DNA of 64,000 bases. Source: Eshraghiella sp045129695 (GTDB lineage Bacteria; Bacillota; Clostridia; Lachnospirales; Lachnospiraceae). Positions 8,455 through 16,539 of this stretch are shown here, piece by piece (the first letter of the stretch is position 1; every line of letters begins with the position of its first letter). The DNA is taken from positions 1-64,000 of the forward strand of contig JBGVJZ010000012.1 of assembly GCA_045129695.1 (NCBI GenBank). Reading direction: 5' to 3'. The translations under genes were made by a program, and so were the position numbers. The notes beneath the pieces were generated by a model that was not told where the DNA came from, made no database searches, and was given only the letters and a program-made list of their open reading frames with translations.

Positions 8455-8472
8455 ATAACACACCTTCTTTAT

Positions 8473-8513
8473 ATTCTCGCTTAAATTTTATTATTTTAAA
8501 GCGAGAATGTAAA
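8473..8513 (-). promoter_or_regulatory. abiE promoter with inverted-repeat operator
   Basis: On the minus strand TTTACA and TAAAAT are exactly 17 bases apart (plus-strand 8508-8513 and 8485-8490). A perfect 10-base inverted repeat, ATTCTCGCTT at 8473-8482 and AAGCGAGAAT at 8499-8508, places one arm between the two boxes and one just after the -10. Known AbiEi proteins repress by binding inverted repeats at their promoter, and this site fits that model. Confidence 0.7.
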
Positions 8514-8546
8514 CTAAATCTTTTCAAATATATTATACGCAAAAAA

Positions 8547-8980
8547 TTAATCCTCAAACTCATACATCGGCGAATAGGAATCCAATATCTACATCTCATC
8601 ATCCGAAGAACATTAGGAATAATAAAAAATCTCGTTTTTCCAGAACCCGACGCACCAAAGGTCATAATATTCCAATTTCTCTGTGTCCATTTTCCATCCA
8701 TAGCAAGGTATAAATCCATAGCAAGGATTAGGGCATTCTGAATACATATTTCTCTTGCTTTAGCATCCGGTGTATGCCTTAGTACACGCTTATGCTCCTC
8801 ATTATATGGTGCATAGCGGTCTGTCACCTTCTTATGCTCCACCTGTGCCACAATCTTAGGATTATATAAGAATTCCTGGTCATACTTCTTAAAATTGTCT
8901 TCAAATGCGGCATCTCCATGAGCATCATAGACTGCCTGACTTACCCTTAGATACTCATTATAAAGATACAGATTTACCAT
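8547..8980 (-). pseudogene. fragment of a conjugative coupling protein (VirD4/TraG-like)
   Basis: The reading frame encodes about 120 residues that lead into a Walker A box GASGSGKTRFFIIPN, with the WTQRNWNIM approach seen in T4SS coupling proteins. After IPNVLRM the similarity stops and the frame runs into unrelated sequence that overlaps the abiEi promoter. A second frame just downstream ends in SYSPMYEFED-stop (8547-8549), which may be the C-terminus of another truncated gene. The rest of the ATPase (Walker B and beyond) is missing. This is a deletion remnant of an integrative conjugative element. Confidence 0.55.
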
Positions 8981-9198
8981 AACTGCTAGCAAAATATTCC
9001 TCAACCCACAAATCAAATAAATCGCCAACAGTCTCCACCTTAGACTCCAAATTCAAAGGACATCTATGCTTCATCGCAACTTCATCAAAGTATGAACTAA
9101 CAGTAACTCTTACTCTGTACCTAACTTGTCCTTTCTGATTTTCAAATTTTGTGATACTACCTGTGCCATTTTCTCTCTCGACCTCTCTTTTGACTCAT
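8958..9198 (-). pseudogene. N-terminal fragment of a tyrosine integrase
   Basis: An ATG at 9196-9198 follows GGAGG and opens MSQKRGRERK, but a frameshift in a GAGAGAGAAAA stretch is needed to enter the next frame. That frame reads NGTGSITKF, then RYRVRVTV, then KVETVGDLFDLWVEEYF, ending at TAA (8958-8960). GTGSITK-type openings followed by a (T)VGDLFDLW segment resemble the arm-binding and SAM-like N-terminal parts of ICE/phage tyrosine recombinases. The catalytic domain is absent. It abuts the coupling-protein fragment, so a large internal deletion of a mobile element is likely. Confidence 0.45.
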
Positions 9199-9435
9199 AA
9201 TTAAGTCCTCCTTCATAATAAAATTTTTAAATTACAATTCATATAAGTCACTTTAGTTTTCAACTAAGAACTTAATGTCAACTTAGATATGTACATTAGT
9301 AATAAATAAAAAATATTATTTCGGGATTTATTATGTTTCAATTAAAAGAGAATTTTTATAGATTAAATAGTGTCAAGTAACTGTGTCAAATAGAAGCATC
9401 TATGTGTCAAGTAAAGTCAAATAGCAAATAAAATC
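9199..9435. other. AT-rich gap with short direct repeats
   Basis: No gene is seen here. TGTCAAGTAA occurs at 9371-9380 and 9405-9414, each followed by a (T)GTCAAATAG (9384-9393 and 9416-9424). The repeats lie at the right edge of the decayed accessory zone and could be integrase arm sites or part of an old attachment site; that is inference. Confidence 0.4.
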
Positions 9436-9475
9436 AGGGCATATCACAACGGTTCACACCGTATGGATATGCCCT
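9436..9475 (-). terminator. terminator of the GGGtGRT operon
   Basis: AGGGCATATC (9436-9445) pairs with GATATGCCCT (9466-9475), and an inner ACGGT/ACCGT stem (9449-9453, 9458-9462) extends it. On the minus strand it is followed by TGATTTTATTT. It lies 26 bases after the GGGtGRT stop. Confidence 0.75.
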
Positions 9476-9501
9476 AAAATAGCCTTTTTTAAGCCTTATT
9501 C

Positions 9502-10512
9502 TTAAAACTTACCAGCTGTAGCTGCTTCTTCAATAGAAACTGCAACTGCAACAGTCATACCAACCATTGGGTTGTTACCTGCGCCGATAAGACCCATCAT
9601 CTCAACGTGAGCAGGAACTGATGAAGAACCTGCGAACTGTGCATCTGAGTGCATACGTCCGAGAGTATCTGTCATACCGTATGAAGCAGGACCGGCTGCC
9701 ATGTTATCCGGATGAAGTGTTCTACCTGTACCACCACCGGAAGCAACTGAGAAGTATTTCTTGCCGGCTTCAATTCTCTCCTTCTTATAAGTACCTGCTA
9801 CAGGATGCTGGAATCTTGTAGGGTTAGTTGAGTTACCTGTAATAGATACGTCAACGTTCTCCTTCCACATGATTGCTACACCTTCAGGAACGCTGTTAGC
9901 GCCGTAGCAGTTAACTTTTGAACGAAGTCCATCAGAATATGAAATTCTTTCAACTTCTTTAACTGTATTTGTATATGGATCATACTCTGTCTCAACAAAA
10001 GTAAATCCGTTAATTCTTGAGATAATCTTAGCAGCATCCTTTCCAAGACCATTAAGAATAACTCTTAAAGGTTTCTGACGAACCTTGTTAGCCTTCTCTG
10101 CGATACCAATAGCACCTTCAGCAGCCGCGAATGACTCATGTCCTGCTAAGAAAGCGAAACACTCTGTCTCTTCTTCAAGTAACATCTTACCAAGGTTACC
10201 ATGTCCAAGACCTACCTTACGTGTATCAGCAACTGATCCAGGGATACAGAATGACTGAAGTCCTTCTCCGATTGCAGCAGCAGCGTCAGCAGCCTTTCTG
10301 CAACCCTTCTTAATAGCGATTGCAGCACCTACAATGTAAGCCCAGCAAGCATTTTCAAAACAAATTGGCTGAATCTTCTTGATCTGATCATAAACATCAA
10401 GTCCAGCATCCTTTGTAATTTTCTCTGCTTCTTCAATAGAAGAGATTCCATACTGATTTAAAGCAGCGTTAATCTGGTCAATTCTTCTTTCATATGATTC
10501 AAATAAAGCCAT
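9502..10512 (-). CDS. GGGtGRT protein
   Basis: A 336-residue cytosolic protein of the GGGtGRT family, named for the near-invariant motif seen here as SVASGGGTGRTLHPDNMAAGPASYGMTDT near residue 260 onward. The N-terminal part has the paired helices of the family, and the C-terminus has the MMGLIGAGNNPMVGMTVAVAVSIEEA block. Length is normal. The family has no established enzymatic role. It nearly always neighbours a NifU-like scaffold gene, as here (13 bases downstream of it), which hints at iron-sulfur or thiol chemistry. GGAGG precedes the ATG. Confidence 0.93.
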   Translation of the reverse strand: MALFESYERRIDQINAALNQYGISSIEEAEKITKDAGLDVYDQIKKIQPICFENACWAYIVGAAIAIKKGCRKAADAAAAIGEGLQSFCIPGSVADTRKVGLGHGNLGKMLLEEETECFAFLAGHESFAAAEGAIGIAEKANKVRQKPLRVILNGLGKDAAKIISRINGFTFVETEYDPYTNTVKEVERISYSDGLRSKVNCYGANSVPEGVAIMWKENVDVSITGNSTNPTRFQHPVAGTYKKERIEAGKKYFSVASGGGTGRTLHPDNMAAGPASYGMTDTLGRMHSDAQFAGSSSVPAHVEMMGLIGAGNNPMVGMTVAVAVSIEEAATAGKF

Positions 10513-10525
10513 TATGCGTTACCTC

Positions 10526-11218
10526 CTATTCCTTTCTTGGGTCGATGATCTTAACTGCATCATCAACGCGGCCATACTGACCTTTTGCTTTTTCCCAAGC
10601 TACGTTTGGTTCATCACCCTTCTTAACAAAGTCAGTGAATTTTCCAAGTGATACGAACTGGTATCCGATAATCTCATCATTAGCATCAAGAGCAATACCT
10701 GTAACATAACCCTCTGCCATTTCAAGGTAACGAGGTCCTTTTTCAAGAGTTCCGTACATTGTACCAACCTGTGAACGAAGTCCCTTTCCAAGATCTTCAA
10801 GTCCTGCACCAACTGCAAGTCCGTTTTCTGAGAAAGCACTCTGTGTTCTTCCATAGATAATCTGAAGAGCGAGTTCTCTCATAGCTGTATTAATAGCATC
10901 ACATACAAGGTCAGTATTCATTGCTTCAAGAACAGTAAGACCAGGAAGAATTTCAGCTGCCATAGCTGCTGAATGTGTCATTCCTGAACATCCGATTGTC
11001 TCAACTAAAGCTTCCTGAATAACACCGTCTTTAACGTTGAGAGAAAGCTTACAAGCTCCCTGCTGAGGTGCACACCATCCAATACCATGTGTGAAGCCTG
11101 AAATATCTTTGATTTCTTTGTACTGTACCCAATTTCCTTCTGTAGGGCAAGGTGCAGCGCCATGATGAACACCCTGAGCTACCGGGCACATATTCTTGAT
11201 TTCCTGTGTATAAATCAT
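10526..11218 (-). CDS. NifU-like iron-sulfur scaffold protein paired with GGGtGRT
   Basis: A 230-residue protein whose N-terminal half resembles the IscU/NifU scaffold fold. Cysteines are in MCPVAQGV, AAPCPTEG, GWCAPQQGACKL and ETIGCSGMTHSAA blocks. The last of these matches the conserved Cys-Ser/Thr-Gly site of the scaffold family. It is longer than IscU (about 130 residues), and the C-terminal part (VAWEKAKGQYGRVDDAVKI) is specific to this subgroup. ATG at 11218 is chosen over the longer frame start at 11311 because AAAGGAG is 8 bases upstream. It forms an operon with the GGGtGRT gene. Cluster binding is inferred. Confidence 0.85.
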   Translation of the reverse strand: MIYTQEIKNMCPVAQGVHHGAAPCPTEGNWVQYKEIKDISGFTHGIGWCAPQQGACKLSLNVKDGVIQEALVETIGCSGMTHSAAMAAEILPGLTVLEAMNTDLVCDAINTAMRELALQIIYGRTQSAFSENGLAVGAGLEDLGKGLRSQVGTMYGTLEKGPRYLEMAEGYVTGIALDANDEIIGYQFVSLGKFTDFVKKGDEPNVAWEKAKGQYGRVDDAVKIIDPRKE

Positions 11219-11282
11219 TATGTATCTCCTTTCAAAATATGAAAATCTTTTGTGAAACCGTTCCAATCCCACAATCAATAGT

Positions 11283-11311
11283 ATTTTCGCATATATTAGA
11301 GAAAATATCAA
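11283..11311 (-). promoter_or_regulatory. candidate promoter of the NifU-like/GGGtGRT operon
   Basis: On the minus strand TTGATA (11306-11311) and GAAAAT (11283-11288) are 17 bases apart, about 65 bases before the start codon. The -10 box is not ideal. Confidence 0.4.
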
Positions 11312-11350
11312 GGGGAATTTTGCTGACCATTACCACTTTTCTTTACAAGC

Positions 11351-11382
11351 AAAGAAAACGCCGGGCACCTAAGTGCCCGACG
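11351..11382 (-). terminator. pckA terminator
   Basis: CGCCGGGCAC (11359-11368) pairs with GTGCCCGACG (11373-11382) around a 4-base loop. The minus strand then continues TTTTCTTT (11351-11358). It lies 22 bases after the pckA stop. Confidence 0.85.
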
Positions 11383-11404
11383 CCATTAAGCTTAAATTCA
11401 AATA

Positions 11405-13105
11405 TTAAAGAGCTGCTGCTTCGTCAACAATCTTCTTAAGAGCTTCTAATGCTTCATCAGGAAGTTTGTCATAGCCCTCTTTCTTAGTAGCAAAGCCTTC
11501 AACAGCAGCTACACGATTCTGCATAGCATTCTTAAGCTCTGTTGTATAAGCCTTATCGCTAAGGTCAGGAGTAAATCCTTCCCAATCCATGAATTCGATA
11601 TCCTCGAATGGTCCCCACTGTGTGAAAGAAGCCTTTCCTTCAACAATACTCTCAAGGATTCCTAATGTATCCTTAGGCTGAACCTTCTTGCCCATGAAAT
11701 CACCTGTGTTGATGATGTAGCAGTCTACATTTTTCTCTTCTACCAACTTCTTGAACTTAACATAGTCATTAACCAATGGGTATGTTCTGAATGGGTTAGC
11801 ATAAGGCACGATACGAAGTGCATTCAAATCTGTTCCTGCTGCAACACGCTCTGCTGTAGAAGTCTTAGTAGCAAGTGTAGCACCCATAACTGAAGCAAGA
11901 GCTGCACCTTTTAACTTAACTACCGGAGGAATGGTTGGATCCTTCATAATCCAGAAGATTGCATTAACAGGAGCGTCAATCTTGTCCACACGGTTTGGTG
12001 ACCATAATTTAGACTTGATAGCACGACCATTACCATTTCTGACATCCTCAGTTACTAACTGAAGCTTACCCTCTGAATCAAGAGTAGCTGAACAGTTCTG
12101 AGCTGTGAGGAGGTACTTGTTATCAGGACATCCTGTCGGATAATCAGCAGTCTTATCAAAATATGTTGGCTCAAGCGCGATTGATGCACATGTATCTGTG
12201 TTAATAATGAAAGCATCATCGTGAAGAACCTTGATTGCAGGATATTTATCATTGTGCTTTGCATGTGTAAGAGTTGACTTACCGGATCCTGATAATCCGT
12301 ATACAGATGCAACAAACTTAGAACCATCTGCTAATGTATACTCTTTCTGTCCGCCGTGGCAAGATGCATAACCATTTCTGTTAGCAATAGCCCAAGCCAT
12401 TGTAAGAGTACCCTTCTTGTGCTCTCCAAAGTATCTCATACCAAGAATACAAGCACAGTTCTGGTCTGTATCAAAATAGCAGAGAGTAAGCGGATCACTC
12501 AAGCAGCTGTAATCAACATCCGGTCTGTTACCAGGTACCCACTGTGGATCTGAGAAGATGTAAATATCAGGTTCTTTGCCATCTCCAACAGGCTTAGAAT
12601 CTCTGTACATCTTAACATACTCATCTGACATATACTGGAAGTTAAGCATCCAGTTGTAAAGGATATTCTCTTCTCCTTCAGGAATAAGAAGGTGAGCCTT
12701 AACCATAAATTCAGGATCAAGTCCTACATAAGCCTCTGCATGATACATTGTTTTCCAACGTGTCTCATAAACAGCGTCCATAGCAACCTTATCAAGCTTA
12801 GCTGCATCTACACCAGGCTCGCCCTTAATACGGCGTGCTGCTGCATAACGACCGGTAACCGCACCATCGTTAAAAAGAAGAACTTTCGCATCTTTCTCAA
12901 GACCGAATTCTTCACCTCTATAAACTGGCATATCGGTAACAATTGTTCCCGGTGAATTCTTTGCTAATTCATATGCCTCTTTTAATGTGTTAACTTTAAC
13001 AACATTGTTGCCATAAAAAGCAGCCTCGATAATTGAACGAGTTTTTGAAAAACCAACTTTTCCGGCACCAATTTCATCCAATGGATAATAAGCTTTTGTT
13101 GACAT
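11405..13105 (-). CDS. pckA: phosphoenolpyruvate carboxykinase (ATP)
   Basis: A 566-residue cytosolic enzyme that interconverts oxaloacetate and PEP with ATP/ADP. In gut Clostridia it often runs toward oxaloacetate under CO2-rich conditions. The kinase-1a P-loop GLSGSGKSTLTHAKH is present near residue 275, followed by LHDDAFIINTDT (metal-binding Asp block). The MGAT-TSTAERV and RIVPYANPFRTYPLV blocks of the ATP-type enzyme follow. The ATG at 13105 has AGGAGG 10 bases upstream; a TTG at 13111 is too close to it. Single gene with its own promoter and terminator. Confidence 0.96.
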   Translation of the reverse strand: MSTKAYYPLDEIGAGKVGFSKTRSIIEAAFYGNNVVKVNTLKEAYELAKNSPGTIVTDMPVYRGEEFGLEKDAKVLLFNDGAVTGRYAAARRIKGEPGVDAAKLDKVAMDAVYETRWKTMYHAEAYVGLDPEFMVKAHLLIPEGEENILYNWMLNFQYMSDEYVKMYRDSKPVGDGKEPDIYIFSDPQWVPGNRPDVDYSCLSDPLTLCYFDTDQNCACILGMRYFGEHKKGTLTMAWAIANRNGYASCHGGQKEYTLADGSKFVASVYGLSGSGKSTLTHAKHNDKYPAIKVLHDDAFIINTDTCASIALEPTYFDKTADYPTGCPDNKYLLTAQNCSATLDSEGKLQLVTEDVRNGNGRAIKSKLWSPNRVDKIDAPVNAIFWIMKDPTIPPVVKLKGAALASVMGATLATKTSTAERVAAGTDLNALRIVPYANPFRTYPLVNDYVKFKKLVEEKNVDCYIINTGDFMGKKVQPKDTLGILESIVEGKASFTQWGPFEDIEFMDWEGFTPDLSDKAYTTELKNAMQNRVAAVEGFATKKEGYDKLPDEALEALKKIVDEAAAL

Positions 13106-13138
13106 AATCAATAGACCTCCTAGAAAAATTTCGCATTA

Positions 13139-13167
13139 ATTATCTCATTAACGCCGACAAAAGTCAA
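13139..13167 (-). promoter_or_regulatory. pckA promoter
   Basis: On the minus strand TTGACT (13162-13167) and GATAAT (13139-13144) are 17 bases apart. The start would be about 25-30 bases before the pckA ATG, giving a short leader that contains AGGAGG. Confidence 0.7.
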
Positions 13168-13184
13168 TAGTGATTGAGTGAAAA

Positions 13185-14948
13185 TCACTCCGCACCGTTT
13201 TTCTCCATAATAACGTATAAATTCTTTTTCTGTCTTACGACATAATATCCCTTTTCCCTGAACTCCTCAATTACATCACTATTATATTTACCGTCTCTGG
13301 AATCAAGGAAAACAATATCTGCTTCTTCATCTGAAGGATATGCATATACCTCATTTCTTGCTGAAACATGTGTAAGAAAGTCCTGTGATGCCATTACTGA
13401 CGAATTCTCCGGCAGATTCTTAACTGCTGCCTGAATTTCTTCGTATGCTTCACGATTATTAACATAATCTGCTATATACTGTGTCTGCGACAAAGTTCCT
13501 GTAGGCAGGAAAATCAGTGATGCACAGATTGCAACCGCACACAGAAATCTTTTTGTACGCTCCTCAATTTCACTGTAATTTGAAACAGACATATAAATAA
13601 GCATTGCTGATACACCAAAAGCATATGAATAGAAAATTGAGTACTTTTCATAAAAATCCGGTGCCAGATTCAGGAAAATCATTGGTATAAGCAGAATGAG
13701 TTTTGTTATTTTCTTGCTGAAAACTGCCATAAATCCCACAGGCAGAAACATAAACAACATAAATTGCAGTTTTCCCTGTGAAAAACATTCCTGAATTACA
13801 AATCCGGGATTAACCACAAAATTTCTAAACACATCAATAAGTGTACCCTCACCCGAAACTATGTAATTGGAAAGGCCTTCTGTTGCAGCTGTATTCCCAA
13901 GGTGTTTAATAAATATAATAAACACAGCATAAAATATTATACTTCCCAGGGTAAGAATTGCACCGTTAATATATTTCTGCTTACCCAGCAGCAGATACAG
14001 CCCGATACTTGCAATATATATAACCGAATCCTCTCTTACAAACAAAATAAGCACTGTCATTAAAATTATCAGTTTAAGGTCATCCTTTTCAATGAAATAA
14101 AATAACCACAGCAGTAATGGTACAAAAAAACAGCTTACATGCAAATCAGTATAACAGCCACAGGCAAGAGCCGGATACAACGCATATATTATTGCAAAGG
14201 CAGCCGTTGCCGATTTACTTAATTTGAATTTCTTACACAGAAAATATACAGGAATTATTCCGCTTGCAACAGTAAGCACCTGCATAACCAACAGAGTTAT
14301 CGGATATGGAAAAATACAATACATTGGCAGAAACAGATAATAAATCGGTGAAAAATCCTTCATGAAATACGAAGCAACACTCTTCATATCCAGTGTTGTC
14401 CCCGGTGTAAAAGAGGTTCTTATTCCATGGAACATCTGAATAATAATTGCAAAACTGTTAGCACCGCTTTTGTAGCTTAAATGTCTGTATACACATATAC
14501 ATACAGTGATTGCAATATAAAAGCATACCGCAAGAACATAAATCAAAGCTACGGAACGTCTGCTTTTTAAATCAATGAAAAGTCTTGTTTTATTAACTGC
14601 ATACATAATTGCAACTGCAAGAACTATCATAAGTCCTATAACATAAGATATCTCTGTATCCGCCTGAACGGACATAATTCCATACACTGTAATCAGAATC
14701 GTCGGACCAAAGGTCTCCACCCATGTAAACGCCTTAAACAGTCCCATTGCACAAAATGTTACGAAAAACAACACAATGTAGCATATAAACATCATTGTAT
14801 TAATCTGATCTGCATACATGGCTGTAGCAAAATTCCCATCACTTTTTATAAAGAAACAAAGTGATGTGAGTATCCACGCCATTATAAGTCTGATTATTAC
14901 CTTTTCAAGTGTAATCTGTGATTTAAGCTTAGTTAAAAATTCCTTCAT
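13185..14948 (-). CDS. DUF2079 polytopic membrane protein
   Basis: A 587-residue protein with about 12 hydrophobic helices. The middle has ALACGCYTDLHVSCFFVPLLLW and VREDSVIYIASIGLYLLL, which match the DUF2079 family: membrane proteins with a GT-C glycosyltransferase-like topology and unknown substrate. The C-terminal 90 residues form a soluble domain (KNLPENSSVMASQDF, then DIVFLDSRDGKYN) as in many envelope polymer enzymes. The ATG at 14948 is chosen; a GTG at 14960 overlaps the stop of the upstream gene. Likely involved in envelope glycan work, but this is inference. Confidence 0.8.
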   Translation of the reverse strand: MKEFLTKLKSQITLEKVIIRLIMAWILTSLCFFIKSDGNFATAMYADQINTMMFICYIVLFFVTFCAMGLFKAFTWVETFGPTILITVYGIMSVQADTEISYVIGLMIVLAVAIMYAVNKTRLFIDLKSRRSVALIYVLAVCFYIAITVCICVYRHLSYKSGANSFAIIIQMFHGIRTSFTPGTTLDMKSVASYFMKDFSPIYYLFLPMYCIFPYPITLLVMQVLTVASGIIPVYFLCKKFKLSKSATAAFAIIYALYPALACGCYTDLHVSCFFVPLLLWLFYFIEKDDLKLIILMTVLILFVREDSVIYIASIGLYLLLGKQKYINGAILTLGSIIFYAVFIIFIKHLGNTAATEGLSNYIVSGEGTLIDVFRNFVVNPGFVIQECFSQGKLQFMLFMFLPVGFMAVFSKKITKLILLIPMIFLNLAPDFYEKYSIFYSYAFGVSAMLIYMSVSNYSEIEERTKRFLCAVAICASLIFLPTGTLSQTQYIADYVNNREAYEEIQAAVKNLPENSSVMASQDFLTHVSARNEVYAYPSDEEADIVFLDSRDGKYNSDVIEEFREKGYYVVRQKKNLYVIMEKNGAE

Positions 14949-14959
14949 AATAACACCCA

Positions 14960-15502
14960 CTATCTAAGTCTCTGACATTCAAATCTCGCCATTGTCTGAA
15001 GACAGCTGATTAATGATGCGAACCTTATGCTCACATCTCCCTCATCAATGGTCAAATCCATGGAGGCCGATATGTCGTTAATAAGACGATTATCAATTCC
15101 TGCTCTTACACTTGTAAGATACTCAATCTTGTCCGCCAGACTCTTTTTGTCAAAAAACTCAAGAAGAATAGGGTTAACGCCATTCTCCATTTCATTCGTC
15201 TGAGTTTTCTCCCCGATATACGAATCTATAGTCACCGTTTGGTAAGCTTCGCATGTTTTATCAGTTTTCTCAACTTTTTCAAAGCGATATTTCTGTGTAA
15301 CTTCCGGATACTTAACCCTGTCAACCTCACTCACGAACATATCATAAGGTCTTATATAGGTTTGAAAATCGTCATATAGTGCCTGATACACCACATAGCG
15401 CTCTCCTGTTTCTGAATGTATTGCTACTGTAACTATCTGATAAAGTTTATTTTTGAAATGCTTATAAATATCTCCCGGTATTAAAATTCTGTCCACGCTC
15501 AT
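14960..15502 (-). CDS. DUF1653-containing protein
   Basis: A 180-residue soluble protein. Residues 8-70 match DUF1653, a small beta-barrel fold: GDIYKHFKNKLYQIVTVAIHSETGERYVVYQALY, then IRPYDMFVSEVD. Those proteins are usually about 70 residues, so the last 100 residues are an extra helical part (EFFDKKSLADKIEYL and so on) that was not recognised. GAAAGGAATG is 10 bases before the ATG. The stop overlaps the alternative start of the DUF2079 gene, so the two are probably cotranscribed. Function unknown. Confidence 0.8.
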   Translation of the reverse strand: MSVDRILIPGDIYKHFKNKLYQIVTVAIHSETGERYVVYQALYDDFQTYIRPYDMFVSEVDRVKYPEVTQKYRFEKVEKTDKTCEAYQTVTIDSYIGEKTQTNEMENGVNPILLEFFDKKSLADKIEYLTSVRAGIDNRLINDISASMDLTIDEGDVSIRFASLISCLQTMARFECQRLR

Positions 15503-15642
15503 TTTATATTCATTCCTTTCAATTCAATATGTATTATTTTATATCAACAACAGATAAATTGCAATTAAACTTAATAAAATCCAATCTCTTTAACGCTTAT
15601 TTCTGCATACTATAAATTATAAAAAAATGATGGGGCTGTTTT

Positions 15643-16539
15643 ATGGATAATGTAAGAAAACATTTTGATATAGACAAAATACATCGCTCAAATATAACCG
15701 GCCGAAATATAACCGTGGCAATTCTTGACACAGGTGCATTTATTCATCCTGATTTTGCAGAACACATCAGGGAATTTAAAGATTTTATTAACTACAGGGA
15801 TACTCCTTATGATGATAATTCACATGGAACACATGTATGCGGAATAATCGGAGGCTGCGGTAAAATGAGCCGGGGACTTTATAAAGGAATGGCACCAGAC
15901 AGCCTGTTAATCCCCATTAAGGTGCTAAAAAATAACGGGACAGGAAGTGCTGCTGACATAATAAAGGGAATTGACTGGATTATGGACAATCGCGATTTGT
16001 ACAACATAAGAATTGTAAACATTTCCATAGGAACTGAGGTTTTTTCCTGCGAAGATGAACAAAGTGCACTGGTTAAGGCAGTTGATTCCATGTGGGATTG
16101 CGGCATAACCGTTATTACCTCTGCGGGAAACAACGGACCTGAGTACCACACAATAACAACGCCCGGAATAAGCCGCAAGGTTATTACTGTGGGTGCAAGC
16201 TCTGCTATGAATAATATTGATATCAACGGCAGAAAATACACAACTTATTCCGGTAAAGGTCCCACATTCTGCAATATTCCCAAACCTGATATTACCGCAC
16301 CCGGTTCCCATATAATAAGCTGTCATACTTTCCGCAATGGATACACGCAGAAAAGCGGCACCTCCATGTCTACACCAATAGTATCAGGAGCCGCCGCCTT
16401 GGTATTCTCTTATAATTCTTCAGTTGATAACATACAGTTCAAAGAACTTTTATGCCGTTCCGCCAGAGATATCGGACTGGACAGATACACACAGGGCTGT
16501 GGCGAACTTGATCTGAATAAATTGTTACTGCTTTGCTAA
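15643..16539 (+). CDS. S8 family subtilisin-like serine peptidase, cytosolic type
   Basis: A 298-residue subtilase with the catalytic triad Asp29 (AILDTG), His61 (SHGTHVCG) and Ser241 (SGTSMSTP), and the oxyanion Asn163 (SAGNNG). No signal peptide and no long prodomain are present, and the length matches intracellular subtilisins. It probably acts as a housekeeping or regulatory protease in the cytoplasm. The ribosome binding site is weak (GATGGGG). Its last 15 bases overlap the last 15 bases of the convergent DUF885 gene. Monocistronic. Confidence 0.93.
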   Translation: MDNVRKHFDIDKIHRSNITGRNITVAILDTGAFIHPDFAEHIREFKDFINYRDTPYDDNSHGTHVCGIIGGCGKMSRGLYKGMAPDSLLIPIKVLKNNGTGSAADIIKGIDWIMDNRDLYNIRIVNISIGTEVFSCEDEQSALVKAVDSMWDCGITVITSAGNNGPEYHTITTPGISRKVITVGASSAMNNIDINGRKYTTYSGKGPTFCNIPKPDITAPGSHIISCHTFRNGYTQKSGTSMSTPIVSGAAALVFSYNSSVDNIQFKELLCRSARDIGLDRYTQGCGELDLNKLLLLC

